A stretch of 13,762 bases of DNA from Ophiocordyceps camponoti-saundersi (nom. inval.) (GCA_003339415.1 PDHQ01000615.1:1-13762), one strand, 5' to 3'; numbered from the stretch's first letter, positions 1 to 9,089 are shown. The notes: a model not told the origin generated them from the letters alone. Made by a program: numbers and translations.

Positions 1-3000
1 GGACAAGAAGAGCAGTTAACAGGTTTGTCCCCTAGGGGATAAGAAGAGCAGTTAACAAGTTTATCCCTTAGGGGATAAGAAGAGCAGTTAACGGGTTTAT
101 CCCTTAGGGGACAAGAAGAGCAGTTAATAAGTTTATCCCCTAGGGGATAAGAAGAGCAGTTAACAAGTTTATCCCTTAGGGGATAAGAAGAGCAGTTAAC
201 GGGTTTATCCCTTAGGGGATAAGACTAAGGGACAAGAAGAGCAGTTAACGGGTTTGTCCCTTAGGGGACAAGAAGAGCAGTTAACAAGTTTGTCCCTTAG
301 GGGACAAGAAGAGCAGTTAACGGGTTTGTCCCTTAGGGGACAAGAAGAGCAGTTAACGGGTTTATCCCTTAGGGGATAAGAAGAGCAGTTAACAGGTTTA
401 TCCCCTAGGGGACAAGAAGAGCAGTTAACGGGTTTGTCCCTTAGGGGATAAGAAGAGCAGTTAACAGGTTTATCCCTTAGGGGACAAGACTAAGGGACAA
501 GAAGAGCAGTTAACGGGTTTGTCCCTTAGGGGACAAGACTAAGGGACAAGAAGAGCAGTTAATAGGTTTGTCCCCTAGGGGACAAGAAGAGCAGTTAACA
601 GGTTTATCCCCTAGGGGATAAGAAGAGCAGTTAACAGGTTTGTCCCTTAGGGGATAAGAAGAGCAGTTAACGGGTTTATCCCTTAGGGGATAAGAAGAGC
701 AGTTAACAGGTTTATCCCTTAGGGGATAAGAAGAGCAGTTAACGGGTTTGTCCCCTAGGGGATAAGAAGAGCAGTTAACAGGTTTATCCCCTAGGGGATA
801 AGAAGAGCAGTTAACAGGTTTATCCCCTAGGGGACAAGAAGAGCAGTTAATAAGTTTATCCCTTAGGGGATAAGAAGAGCAGTTAACGGGTTTATCCCTT
901 AGGGGACAAGAAGAGCAGTTAATAAGTTTATCCCCTAGGGGATAAGAAGAGCAGTTAACAAGTTTGTCCCTTAGGGGATAAGAAGAGCAGTCAACGGGTT
1001 TGTCCCTTAGGGGACAAGACTAAGGGATAAGAAGAGCAGTTAACGGGTTTGTCCCTTAGGGGACAAGAAGAGCAGTCAACAAGTTTATCCCTTAGGGGAC
1101 AAGAAGAGCAGTTAATAAGTTTATCCCCTAAGGGACAAGAAGAGCAGTTAATAAGTTTGTCCCCTAAGGGATAAGAAGAGCAGTTAACGGGTTTATCCCT
1201 TAGGGGATAAGAAGAACAGTTAACGGGTTTATCCCCTAGGGGATAAGAAGAGCAGTTAACGGGTTTGTCCCTTAGGGGATAAGAAGAGCAGTTAACGGGT
1301 TTATCCCCTAGGGGACAAGAAGAGCAGTTAACGGGTTTGTCCCCTAGGGGATAAGAAGAGCAGTTAACAGGTTTGTCCCCTAGGGGATAAGAAGAGCAGT
1401 TAACGGGTTTGTCCCCTAGGGGACAAGAAGAGCAGTTAACAGGTTTGTCCCCTAGGGGACAAGAAGAGCAGTTAACAAGTTTGTCCCTTAGGGGACAAGA
1501 AGAGCCTAAGGGAACAAGAAGAGCAGTCAACAAGTTTGTCCCTTAGGGGATAAGAAGAGCAGTTAACGGGTTTGTCCCTTAGGGGACAAGAAGAGCAGTT
1601 AACAGGTTTGTCCCCTAGGGGATAAGAAGAGCAGTTAACAAGTTTGTCCCTTAGGGGACAAGAAGAGCAGTTAACGGGTTTGTCCCCTAGGGGACAAGAA
1701 GAGCCTAAGGGAACAAGAAGAGCAGTTAATAAGTTTGTCCCTTAGGGGATAAGAAGAGCAGTTAACGGGTTTGTCCCTTAGGGGACAAGAAGAGCAGTTA
1801 ACGGGTTTGTCCCCTAGGGGATAAGAAGAGCAGTTAACAAGTTTGTCCCTTAGGGGATAAGAAGAGCAGTTAACAAGTTTATCCCCTAGGGGACAAGAAG
1901 AGCAGTTAACAGGTTTGTCCCCTAGGGGACAAGAAGAGCAGTTAACAGGTTTGTCCCCTAGGGGATAAGAAGAGCAGTTAACGGGTTTATCCCCTAGGGG
2001 ACAAAAAGAGCAGTTAACAAGTTTATCCCCTAGGGGATAAGAAGAGCAGTTAACAAGTTTGTCCCCTAGGGGATAAGAAGAGCAGTTAACAAGTTTGTCC
2101 CTTAGGGGATAAGAAGAGCAGTTAACAAGTTTATCCCCTAGGGGACAAGAAGAGCAGTTAACGGGTTTATCCCCTAGGGGACAAGAAGAGCAGTTAACGG
2201 GTTTATCCCTTAGGGGATAAGAAGAGCAGTTAACGGGTTTGTCCCTTAGGGGACAAGACTAAGGGACAAGAAAAGCAGTTAACGGGTTTATCCCTTAGGG
2301 GACAAGAAGAGCAGTTAACGGGTTTATCCCTTAGGGGATAAGAAGAGCAGTTAATAAGTTTATCCCCTAGGGGACAAGAAGAGCAGTTAACAAGTTTGTC
2401 CCTTAGGGGACAAGAAGAGCAGTTAACAGGTTTATCCCTTAGGGGACAAGACTAAGGGACAAGAAGAGCAGTTAACGGGTTTGTCCCCTAGGGGATAAGA
2501 AGAGCAGTTAACAGGTTTGTCCCCTAGGGGATAAGAAGAGCAGTTAACGGGTTTGTCCCCTAGGGGACAAGAAGAGCAGTTAACAGGTTTGTCCCCTAGG
2601 GGATAAGAAGAGCAGTTAACGGGTTTATCCCCTAGGGGATAAGAAGAGCAGTTAACAGGTTTATCCCCTAAGGGATAAGAAGAGCAGTTAACAAGTTTAT
2701 CCCTTAGGGGACAAGAAGAGCAGTTAACGGGTTTGTCCCTTAGGGGACAAGAAGAGCAGTTAACGGGTTTGTCCCCTAGGGGACAAGAAGAGCCTAAGGG
2801 AACAAGAAGAGCAGTTAACAAGTTTGTCCCTTAGGGGACAAGAAGAGCAGTTAACGGGTTTATCCCTTAGGGGACAAGAAGAGCAGTTAACGGGTTTATC
2901 CCTTAGGGGATAAGAAGAGCAGTTAACAAGTTTATCCCTTAGGGGATAAGAAGAGCAGTCAACAAGTTTGTCCCTTAGGGGATAAGAAGAGCAGTTAACA

Positions 3001-3093
3001 GGTTTGTCCCCTAGGGGATAAGAAGAGCAGTTAACAGGTTTATTCCTTAGGGGATAAGAAGAGCAGTTAACGGGTTTGTCCCTTAGGGGACAA
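1..3093. repeat. 36-bp minisatellite, block 1 (runs off the left edge)
   Basis: About 85 head-to-tail copies of a 36-bp unit; the motif GAAGAGCAG recurs at 7, 43, 79 and so on, exactly 36 bases apart. Each unit contains GAAGAGCA, then GTTAAC (itself a palindrome), then an RRG triplet, and then a palindromic block whose consensus is TTATCCCCTAGGGGATAA (for example 133-150). Nearly all variation between units is transitional: GATAAG/GACAAG, TTTATCC/TTTGTCC, CCCTTAGG/CCCCTAGG, AACGGG/AACAGG/AACAAG/AATAAG and GTTAAC/GTCAAC. Several units are internally deleted to 13 bp (218, 483, 532, 1013, 2252, 2445) or to 19 bp (1494, 1693, 2782). The array is open at the window's left edge. No function is evident; it is non-coding in my judgement because the short units shift the frame. 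Confidence 0.97.
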
Positions 3094-3246
3094 GGAGGGC
3101 AGTCACGTAGGTTATTATATATAATATAGGAGATAAGAAGAGGTAACAAAATATACTTAGTCGATAAGATAATTTATATATTGTGTTATAAAAACTGATT
3201 TTCTGGTCCTGGACCTATAGTCTAGACGTAAATCTGCCCCTACTAT
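3094..3246. repeat. 153-bp AT-rich spacer, copy 1 (less mutated)
   Basis: This non-minisatellite sequence interrupts the array. It begins with GGAGGGCAGTCACG and ends with CTGCCCCTACTAT. The same 153 bases recur without indels at 4141-4293, an offset of 1047. At all nine differing positions this copy holds the C or G and the other holds T or A, so this copy looks closer to the ancestor. The minisatellite resumes immediately after it with AAGTTTATCCC. It may be the flank of the element that carries the array; no coding signal or known motif was recognised. Confidence 0.93.
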
Positions 3247-4140
3247 AAGTTTATCCCTTAGGGGATAAAAAGAGCAGTTAACGGGTTTGTCCCTTAGGGG
3301 ACAAGACTAAGGGACAAGAAAAGCAGTTAACGGGTTTGTCCCTTAGGGGACAAGAAGAGCAGTTAACAAGTTTGTCCCTTAGGGGATAAGAAGAGCAGTT
3401 AACGGGTTTGTCCCTTAGGGGACAAGAAGAGCAGTTAACAGGTTTATCCCCTAGGGGATAAGAAGAGCAGTTAACGGGTTTGTCCCTTAGGGGACAAGAA
3501 GAGCAGTTAATAAGTTTATCCCTTAGGGGACAAGAAGAGCAGTTAACAAGTTTGTCCCTTAGGGGATAAGAAGAGCAGTTAACGGGTTTATCCCTTAGGG
3601 GATAAGACTAAGGGACAAGAAGAGCAGTTAACGGGTTTGTCCCCTAGGGGATAAGAAGAGCAGTTAACGGGTTTGTCCCTTAGGGGACAAAAAGAGCAGT
3701 TAACGGGTTTGTCCCCTAGGGGACAAGAAGAGACTAAGGGACAAGAAGAGCAGTTAACGGGTTTGTCCCTTAGGGGACAAGAAGAGCAGTTAACAAGTTT
3801 GTCCCTTAGGGGACAAGAAAAGCAGTTAACGGGTTTATCTCCTAGGGGATAAGAAGAGCAGTTAACGGGTTTATCCCCTAGGGGACAAGAAGAGCAGTTA
3901 ACAGGTTTGTCCCCTAAGGGATAAGAAGAGCAGTTAACGGGTTTATCCCCTAGGGGATAAGAAGAGCAGTTAACGGGTTTGTCCCCTAGGGGATAAGAAG
4001 AGCAGTTAACGGGTTTGTCCCCTAAGGGACAAGAAGAGCAGTTAACGGGTTTGTCCCCTAAGGGACAAAAAGAGCAGTTAACAGGTTTATCCCTTAGGGG
4101 ACAAGAAGAGCAGTTAACAGGTTTGTCCCTTAGGGGATAA
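3247..4140. repeat. 36-bp minisatellite, block 2
   Basis: About 24 further copies of the same 36-bp unit and orientation as block 1, with the same transition-type variants. Deleted 13-bp units occur at 3300 and 3601, and an 18-bp unit at 3722-3739. Together with the following 153-bp spacer it forms a module of about 1047 bp that repeats the end of block 1 plus its spacer. This suggests the array and spacer were duplicated together, or that unequal exchange took place within the array. Confidence 0.96.
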
Positions 4141-4293
4141 GGAGGGCAGTCACGTAAGTTATTATATATAATATAGGAGATAAGAAGAGGTAATAAAATA
4201 TACTTAGTTAATAAGATAATTTATATATTATGTTATAAAAACTAATTTTCTAGTCCTAGACCTATAGTCTAAACGTAAATCTGCCCCTACTAT
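4141..4293. repeat. 153-bp AT-rich spacer, copy 2 (more mutated)
   Basis: Second copy of the 3094-3246 sequence. Relative to copy 1 it carries nine changes, all G-to-A or C-to-T. At least five of them are in CpA/TpG context, including CTGGTCCTGG read as CTAGTCCTAG. It ends at the same base (CTACTAT), but is then followed by retroelement-like sequence beginning CGAGGTCG rather than by the minisatellite. It therefore marks the right edge of the tandem array. Confidence 0.93.
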
Positions 4294-4399
4294 CGAGGTC
4301 GTGGCGGCCAAGCTACCGAACCTAATTACTACGGTGCTTAGGGTTTAGTCGATCTACATGTCCGGGTTCTCTCGTACGAAAGCCTCGGCTTAATCTCTG

Positions 4400-5578
4400 C
4401 TAACAGTGGAGAAATTGCGGCGCTAGTATCCTAGAGTTATCCTTAGTATTCCGTACGATAAGCGTCTACGAGGGTATGCTTTTCTCGCGCAGTCGAAGTC
4501 TCCCTACTTATAGTTTATTAACTAGTAACCCTATCTTCTCGCAAATAAAGTAACGTTTCTTCGTACGGGGTAACGGGCGTCGGTCTTCCTACTAAACCTA
4601 CTTAAATTTGCCCGTACGAAACTATAGCCGGGGAGAATTCGAATATAGGGAATTCGTACGGTAACGTCGATTAACGAAGAATTAATCCGTCGGTTTCCTA
4701 TAGTTGAGAGCGATCTAAAGCGATGTACGAAGAATAGAGAAAAACTCTTCGCATAAGGGCTTCGTAAAAAGAAGTGCCGGCTCAAGTTCCAGCACGCTAC
4801 GGCAGGCCCTAGTTATCGTAGCGTATAGCTAAGTTTCCCCTTCGCCGAGTGCGCGTTATATAAGTTATATTTTCTTAATTAGTTCCTCGAGGACTTCTAG
4901 TATCGTCTTATCCGGGAACTTCCTTCGTACGGAAGGGAACGTCGTACTAGTCTAGTTAACCTAGTACTACGTGTAATTCGTAGCCGTATTAAAGTGCGAA
5001 TCGAGTATCTTTTAGATCTCGTCCTACCTCTTCTCAGGTCCTATATAATAGAGGTAGTACAATTACGCGGGACCTATAAGGACGTCCGGAAAGATAGCGT
5101 AGTACTAGTCCTCGGTAATGCTAATCCTTTAGTAGTATAATATAAAAAGCTTAGCTTTATCGTGCAGGATATCGTATAGTCGGCCTAAGTAATACTAGTC
5201 CTTTCGCTAACCTTTACTAAACGCAATTACTTTCTTAGGGGTAATCGGACTATTATAAATTAGTTATATAGGAGGAAGGACGAAGGCCGGGCTCTTTAGG
5301 ATAATTACGAGAGCTATAAAGGGATTTAGAGTTTCCTTCGCTTCGTACGGGATCGTCCTAGGAGTCGGGGTCGCGCTAGGAGTCGTATAAGGAGGAGGAG
5401 CCTCGTAAACCTCGATCGAAGGGATAATCTTTTATATATAAGAGCGGGCTCCGGTAAATAGTCTAAATAGAGCTTATCTGCTAAGGCTTAGCTAAATAGA
5501 ATAGCTAAATTCCCTATAAGATCTAGGGAGTTAAGGGTTATAAGTATATAGGAGGCTAATTCCGCCTTTTTAACCGGT
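4400..5578 (-). pseudogene. Ty1/copia-type Gag relic with degraded zinc knuckle
   Basis: One minus-strand frame can be followed for about 390 codons, broken by some thirty stops. All are TAA or TAG, as expected if CAA and CAG codons were mutated by RIP. Legible pieces occur in the order of fungal copia-type Gag proteins: a Pro/Thr-rich N-terminal stretch (PPPYTTPSATPTPRTIPYE, about 5340-5400); an acidic/aromatic helix region ending YYAIFP (near 5100); TSTTFP (4934-4951); FPDKTILEVLEELIKK; ITRACRSVLELEPALL (4769-4816), resembling the conserved ACRGVPEC-like segment; FFVNRRYR; and KKRYFICEK (4535-4561), where the first knuckle Cys is now Tyr and the later Cys/His positions are lost. Gag packages element RNA into virus-like particles. 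The start codon is not identifiable. The family assignment is by remembered motif pattern, not by alignment. This copy is certainly non-functional. Confidence 0.58.
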
Positions 5579-6600
5579 AAATCTAAGAGGTTAGCGCTAG
5601 GATAACTTATATCCCGTTCTTAAATACTAAATTAATTAAAAGACCCGGAAAACGCGTTTTTAGGCGTTTCCTATAATTAAGATATATTGCCGGTTATATT
5701 ATATACTGCGGGCTCGAGGGGCTTATCTTTATCTACGTTCTCTTCTTAATCTTAAACTATAGAGACCTAGCGTAGGACTTCTTAAGGTTAAGGTATATTT
5801 TTATAATCTTAGCGGTAAAAGACCTTCTTATTAGGGAGACTCGGTAAGAGTAGTATTATCTCGACTTATTACTTATAAGTTGCGGATAGCCGGCTAAAGG
5901 CGAGCGTAGGCGGTAAATAGGTGCTATCCGTAGAAGTATATCCTACGCCGCGCAGTAACCCTAAACGTAATCTAAGCTATTATTTATTAAGTTATTAAGC
6001 CGGGGCGTATATAGGCACTAGAGATTAACTAATAAGGCGGCGTCCTTATTATTATTATTATCCTATATAGTTTACTTACTATTAGCGCGGTTTAATAATA
6101 TAAGCGTTGCGAGCGCGTCTAATATAATAGTATAGTAAGAATAAGAGTAATATACTAATATAAAAAGGCTAGCAAGATAATAATATATAAGAACGCGGAG
6201 AGATATTAAATTATTACTATTAAAAAGGGTAGCATATAGGAAAGGAAAGAAAGAAAAAGAGAAAGGTATATATATTTTTTTTATATATTATTTTAATTTA
6301 TGCTTAGCTAAGTCCGGATTTTCCTTTTTTCCTAGGGCGGCGAAGTATTTTATCCGGGCTATGCCCGAGTTACTAAGTAATAGTAAGAGACTTAGTTATA
6401 CTTACGCGGTGCGCGCACGTTATCTGCTTACTACGTATTAGGCGTTAGGATATATTAATAGCGGTAATAGATATGCCTAGAGGAAATAAACGCAAAACTA
6501 GAATATAATACTACTATTATATAGGATTTAATTAAATTATTTTCTATCTTTTTCTTTATCCTAGGAGCTCCTAAGGATTAGGATTATAAAAGTCGTTTAG
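5579..6600. other. AT-rich, gene-free stretch, probable leader/LTR of the retroelement
   Basis: No reading frame is legible here and stops are dense in all frames. It contains an (ATT)n run near 6050 and a purine-rich to (TA)n stretch at 6240-6290. On the minus strand near 6110-6130 the string ATTATATTAGACGCG could be a mutated primer-binding site of the TATCAGA type used by copia elements, but this is weak. CpA and TpG are strongly depleted throughout. Confidence 0.35.
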
Positions 6601-6614
6601 CGGAAGTAACGGGC

Positions 6615-6716
6615 ACCCCTGCCTATAAACATATATCCCTCGCAGAGAAAACGGTCTTAAGGTAGCAGGGCTATCAGGTCCGTATAGGTCTGCCGGGCCC
6701 TGCAAACCGTATAGGT
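6615..6716. repeat. Island that kept CpA/TpG, with inverted and direct repeats
   Basis: About nine CpA or TpG dinucleotides survive in roughly 100 bases, unlike the flanks. GCAGGGC (6665-6671) is repeated in inverted orientation as GCCCTGC (6697-6703), which could form a hairpin with a 25-base loop. CCGTATAGGT occurs directly repeated at 6680-6689 and 6707-6716. It could be an element end or a later insertion; no known element was recognised. Confidence 0.5.
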
Positions 6717-6719
6717 AAG

Positions 6720-7321
6720 TTAGGGTTATAAGCGTTAAAAGGGTTATTTAAACTAGCTTACCTAATCTAACGAATTTAATTAATTAGTATTACTTAGCTA
6801 GAAAGGGGTTAAAGGACCTATAGATCCTAGGAAAATTAGATTTATACGTATAAAAAGGGGTTAATTTCCTACCTATTATACGGCGAAGGCAGCCTCTATA
6901 AATATAGTAATTCCGAGCAGGGTTTAGTTAAATAGTCCCTTAACACGTTTCTTCTTCTAAGAGCTTATATAGATTAGGATATAAAAAGTAGTTAAGACGA
7001 AGTAGGGGTTATTAATAGGTATATAGCATAAGTTAGTTTCCCTCGAAAGAGGGAGGAATTAAGTAAGCAATTAGCCCCTAACCTTATCTTTATAGCTATT
7101 ATAAAAACCGTATATCGCAAGTTAAGTTTTAGAGAGGACTTATAATAAAAACTCTACTAAACGGAATTATAACTTTACTTTAAACCTTATATTTTTATAC
7201 TATAAATTACTAATTTAAATTCTTATCCTAAGAATCTCGATAACTAGTTAAATAGTTCCTATCTTTCCTTTTACCTCTTATCTTATCTTTATATAGAAAA
7301 CCGACTCTCTATTAACCCCCC
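6720..7321. other. AT-rich stretch without recognisable content
   Basis: The stretch is TpA-rich and depleted in CpA/TpG, with stop codons in every frame. I found no second copy within the window and no legible protein segment. It separates the retroelement relic from the repeat family that begins near 7322. Confidence 0.5.
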
Positions 7322-7343
7322 CTTATAGAGAATTACTATCTAG

Positions 7344-7439
7344 CCCCCCCCCTTTTTAAATTTTTTTTTCCCCCCCCCCCCCCCCCCCTAATCCTCCACG
7401 ATCTAATTATAAGCCTTAGACCTGCCTATCCCCCCCCCC
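7344..7439. repeat. Cluster of poly-C and poly-T tracts
   Basis: Nine C at 7344-7352, nine T at 7361-7369, nineteen C at 7370-7388 and ten C at 7430-7439. Copies B and C have ordinary mixed sequence or only five C at the equivalent places, so these tracts are specific to copy A. They either expanded here or reflect sequencing or assembly error. Confidence 0.95.
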
Positions 7440-7453
7440 GGTAATTATAAGAT

Positions 7454-7862
7454 TTAGATCTCCCTTTCGTCTAGCTCCTCCTCGTTAAAGTCGTATATAA
7501 ACGTATCCGTGCGTCCTCGTTTACGGGGCGGCAGACCGTTAGCTACTATAAGTTTATCCTTAAGCCCTATTATTTTATCGTTACTAGTTAATATTAATAG
7601 TTATTCGACGAGGTTAGGTTAGGATATTATACGATTAAGGCGCTTATAGAGGGAGCGAAGCTAATTCGTAGCGGATTAGAATTCTATAACGATATTAAGA
7701 AACGCTTATATAAGTAATCGTATCTAGTAGGTAACGTTAGTAAGAGAGTTATTATAAGCTTCGTTCCTAGCAGCTAAGTTATCCGCAATCTATTTAAGAG
7801 CGTCTAGGATTTTAGAAAATATATCGTTCTCGATATTTTCTTATTCTTTATAATTAAATAAC
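7454..7862 (-). pseudogene. Unrecognised minus-strand reading frame, copy A
   Basis: The frame reads on the minus strand from about 7862 to a TAA at 7454-7456, roughly 136 codons. It is interrupted only by TAA/TAG where Gln codons would be expected under RIP. Legible segments are KILDALK, IADNLAARNEAYNNSLTNVT, NDK-like IIGLKDKLIVANGLPPRKRG and FIYDFNEEELDEREI. The N-terminal half looks helical. PPRKRGRTD is a basic patch that could be a nuclear localisation or DNA-contact segment, followed by an acidic tail. The same frame is readable in copies B and C, where it continues past the TAA. Upstream of 7862, further frame can be read to about 8120, but a variable 13-bp repeat breaks its continuity between copies. 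I do not recognise the protein. Confidence 0.45.
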
Positions 7863-8306
7863 GGTAGCGGCGTAAGATAGCTCTTAAGAATTAAACTTAT
7901 AAGTTTATATAAGAGAAAAGGGGCGAGGAGGGGGGTTTATATCTAAATAAACTAGGACGTGAATATATCGTAAGTTACTTAAATAAGTAAATTAGCGGCG
8001 TTATTATAAAAACGAAGAAAAATACTAGTAAAACGAACTATCTAAGAAAGGCGTCCGTTTGCCCCTTTCTAAGGGATAGGGGTATTATAGCCTTATAAGG
8101 CTATAAATCTAAATAAAGAAAATAATAAGATTAGTATCGATTAAAAATAACTATAAAAAGCGTTTATATTTTACGATAAGATAAGATAAGATACTATAAG
8201 ATCTAATAATTAGAAAAGGAAGAAGAGAAGTAAAGGGCAGGGAAAGAAAAGAAGAAAAAGGACGCTATACGCTATTACCTATACTTTATAGCCGCTATCT
8301 CTATAA
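7863..8306. other. Region between the two opposing frames of copy A
   Basis: Contains one copy of a 13-bp AATTAAACTTAAG-like unit (7889 onward) and conserved blocks such as CTAGGACGTGAATATATCG. On the minus strand a weak frame includes VRFTSIFLRFYNNAANLL, and similar readings (VRFTGIFLRF) occur in B and C. A GATAAG tract follows at 8175. It could be the 5' part of the unrecognised gene, an intron-containing part, or a shared promoter region between divergent frames; the sequence does not decide. Confidence 0.35.
8175..8203. repeat. GATAAG short tandem tract, copy A
   Basis: GATAAG is repeated with five-base spacing and then degenerates to ATACTATAAGATC. The equivalent position in copies B and C carries a 10-bp GATAAGATCC repeat. 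The motif matches the general GATA-factor core, but simple tandem expansion is the simpler explanation. Confidence 0.75.
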
Positions 8307-8313
8307 TTAATTA

Positions 8314-8592
8314 AATGCTTAAAAAGGAAGGAGCGTTATCTTAGACGGAAAGGCGGATTCCTTATAGGTCCGAAGATATCCGGCCGGATAGGTTAATCCG
8401 AGGAAGCCGAAAGGAATAGGCGGATAGAAAAAGTAAAAGCGAAGGGAGAGAAGAAAACGGAAACGAACGGGAAGGATAAGATCTCGGGGAAGACGAGGTC
8501 GAGAGGGAAAAGGAAGCATAAAGAAACGAACGGGCAGAAAAGAAGAAGACGGCCAAGCAGTATAACTTCGGCGTCTTCTTTATTTATCTTTA
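8314..8592 (+). pseudogene. Purine-rich plus-strand frame coding a charged tail, copy A
   Basis: From ATGCTTAAAAAGG a frame of about 92 codons runs to TAA with in-frame TAG/TAA interruptions. Its product is rich in Lys, Arg and Glu and ends KKKTAKQYNFGVFFIYL before the stop. The same ending recurs near 9590 (YNFGVFFINSL) and 11800 (YNFGVFVIYL), with related forms near 11400 (YALGVFLIRN) and 13440 (YAIGIFFIYL). Charged, low-complexity tails of this kind occur at the C-terminus of fungal DDE transposases, but there is no catalytic domain here. It could equally be a small separate frame: the ATGCTTAA start is shared with copy B. Copies A and B differ by a 1-base shift soon after that start, so at least one is frameshifted. 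Confidence 0.35.
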
Positions 8593-8968
8593 ACGAATAT
8601 ATTAAAGGAGCAGGGCTGCCGTAAAGAAAGGTGCGTTAGGGAGTATATTAGTAAGAGCCGAAGAGAGGTAAAACGAATTATTACGTCGTAAAAAAACCGT
8701 AAGTAAAAGAGGAGCAGCTCTTCTTTTTTAATAATACCTAGGAAAATAATTTTAATATAGGAAAGGATAATAATAGCGCCTCGACATAGAAGTGGAAAAT
8801 ACGAGTAATTCTAAGTAATATAGGGTAATCCGTATAATTCGTAATAATTTATAATAGTAGGAAAAGAAAAAGTATTATATAGCTAGGTAATAGAAAGAAA
8901 GGATAGTATATTAAAATAGTAAAATAGTCGAGCTTAATTTAACCTAAGGATAATAATCCGTATAGGAA

Positions 8969-8989
8969 GGGGGGGGGGGGGGGGGGGGG
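8969..8989 (+). repeat. Run of 21 G
   Basis: An uninterrupted poly-G run at the point where copy A gives way to unrelated sequence. It is complementary in type to the 19-C run at 7370-7388, so copy A lies between an upstream C run and a downstream G run. It could form G-quadruplex structures or be a sequencing or joining artefact. Confidence 0.97.
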
Positions 8990-9089
8990 TCGTGCTAACT
9001 TATAGCCCTAGCTAAGCCTAGCGTGCCTTTTATACCTGCTTACTAAGTCTATTACTAATAACGTAAATAAAGGGGCATTAACTCTCCGT

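Larger units (their letters stand above)
4294..6600 (-). mobile_element. Degenerate Ty1/copia-type LTR retrotransposon, 5' part only
   Basis: The call rests on the Gag-like relic at 4400-5578, described separately. On the minus strand, sequence upstream of Gag (about 5579-6600) should contain the leader, primer-binding site and 5' LTR. I could not fix LTR ends or a target-site duplication, because CpA/TpG mutation would destroy the TG...CA termini. No protease, integrase, reverse transcriptase or RNase H motif is visible, and in the minus-strand order the position where pol should lie is taken by the minisatellite. The right boundary at about 6600 is a guess, placed where base composition changes. 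It may be a truncated copy or a non-autonomous derivative. Confidence 0.5.
7322..8892. repeat. Repeat family copy A (partial)
   Basis: Homologous to 10120-11403 and 12332-13480, then, skipping one segment, to the start of the right-hand block of B and C (9566 and 11777). Anchors shared by all three copies are AATTACTATCTAG or GGATTACTATCTAG (7330, 10128, 12340), CGTGCGTCCTCGTT, TTCTCGATATTTTCTTATT, CTAGGACGTGAATATATCG and GACGCTATACGCTAT. Copy A lacks the roughly 340-bp segment that follows the purine-rich frame in B and C, and it loses homology after about 8892. Its left end has been altered by C and T homopolymers. Confidence 0.85.

Noticed and set aside
991..3149. Minus-strand open frames of 129-180 codons with a 12-residue repeat (SSYPLGDKPVNC type)
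   Set aside because: A 36-bp unit stays open in a frame by periodicity alone. The frames break at each 13- or 19-bp deleted unit, start at arbitrary points, and unit variation shows no codon bias beyond transitions. I do not call them genes, though a repeat protein is not formally excluded.
1..4140. CRISPR array
   Set aside because: The units are contiguous with no unique spacers, and the sequence context is fungal.
1..4140. Telomere or telomere-like TTAGGG array
   Set aside because: TTAGGG occurs once in many units only because CCCTTAGGG is part of the palindrome. There is no tandem hexamer run. A subtelomeric location remains possible but unsupported.
4531..4785. 84-codon open frame on the minus strand
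   Set aside because: It overlaps the Gag relic in another frame. The Gag frame carries ordered family motifs while this one has none.
6110..6130. Primer-binding site of the retroelement
   Set aside because: Only a loose resemblance that needs several assumed mutations; it is mentioned but not called as a feature.
8319..8556. Two short minus-strand frames rich in Pro, Ser, Arg and Phe
   Set aside because: They are the reverse reading of the purine-rich plus-strand frame, have low complexity, and are not preserved in copy B in the same form.
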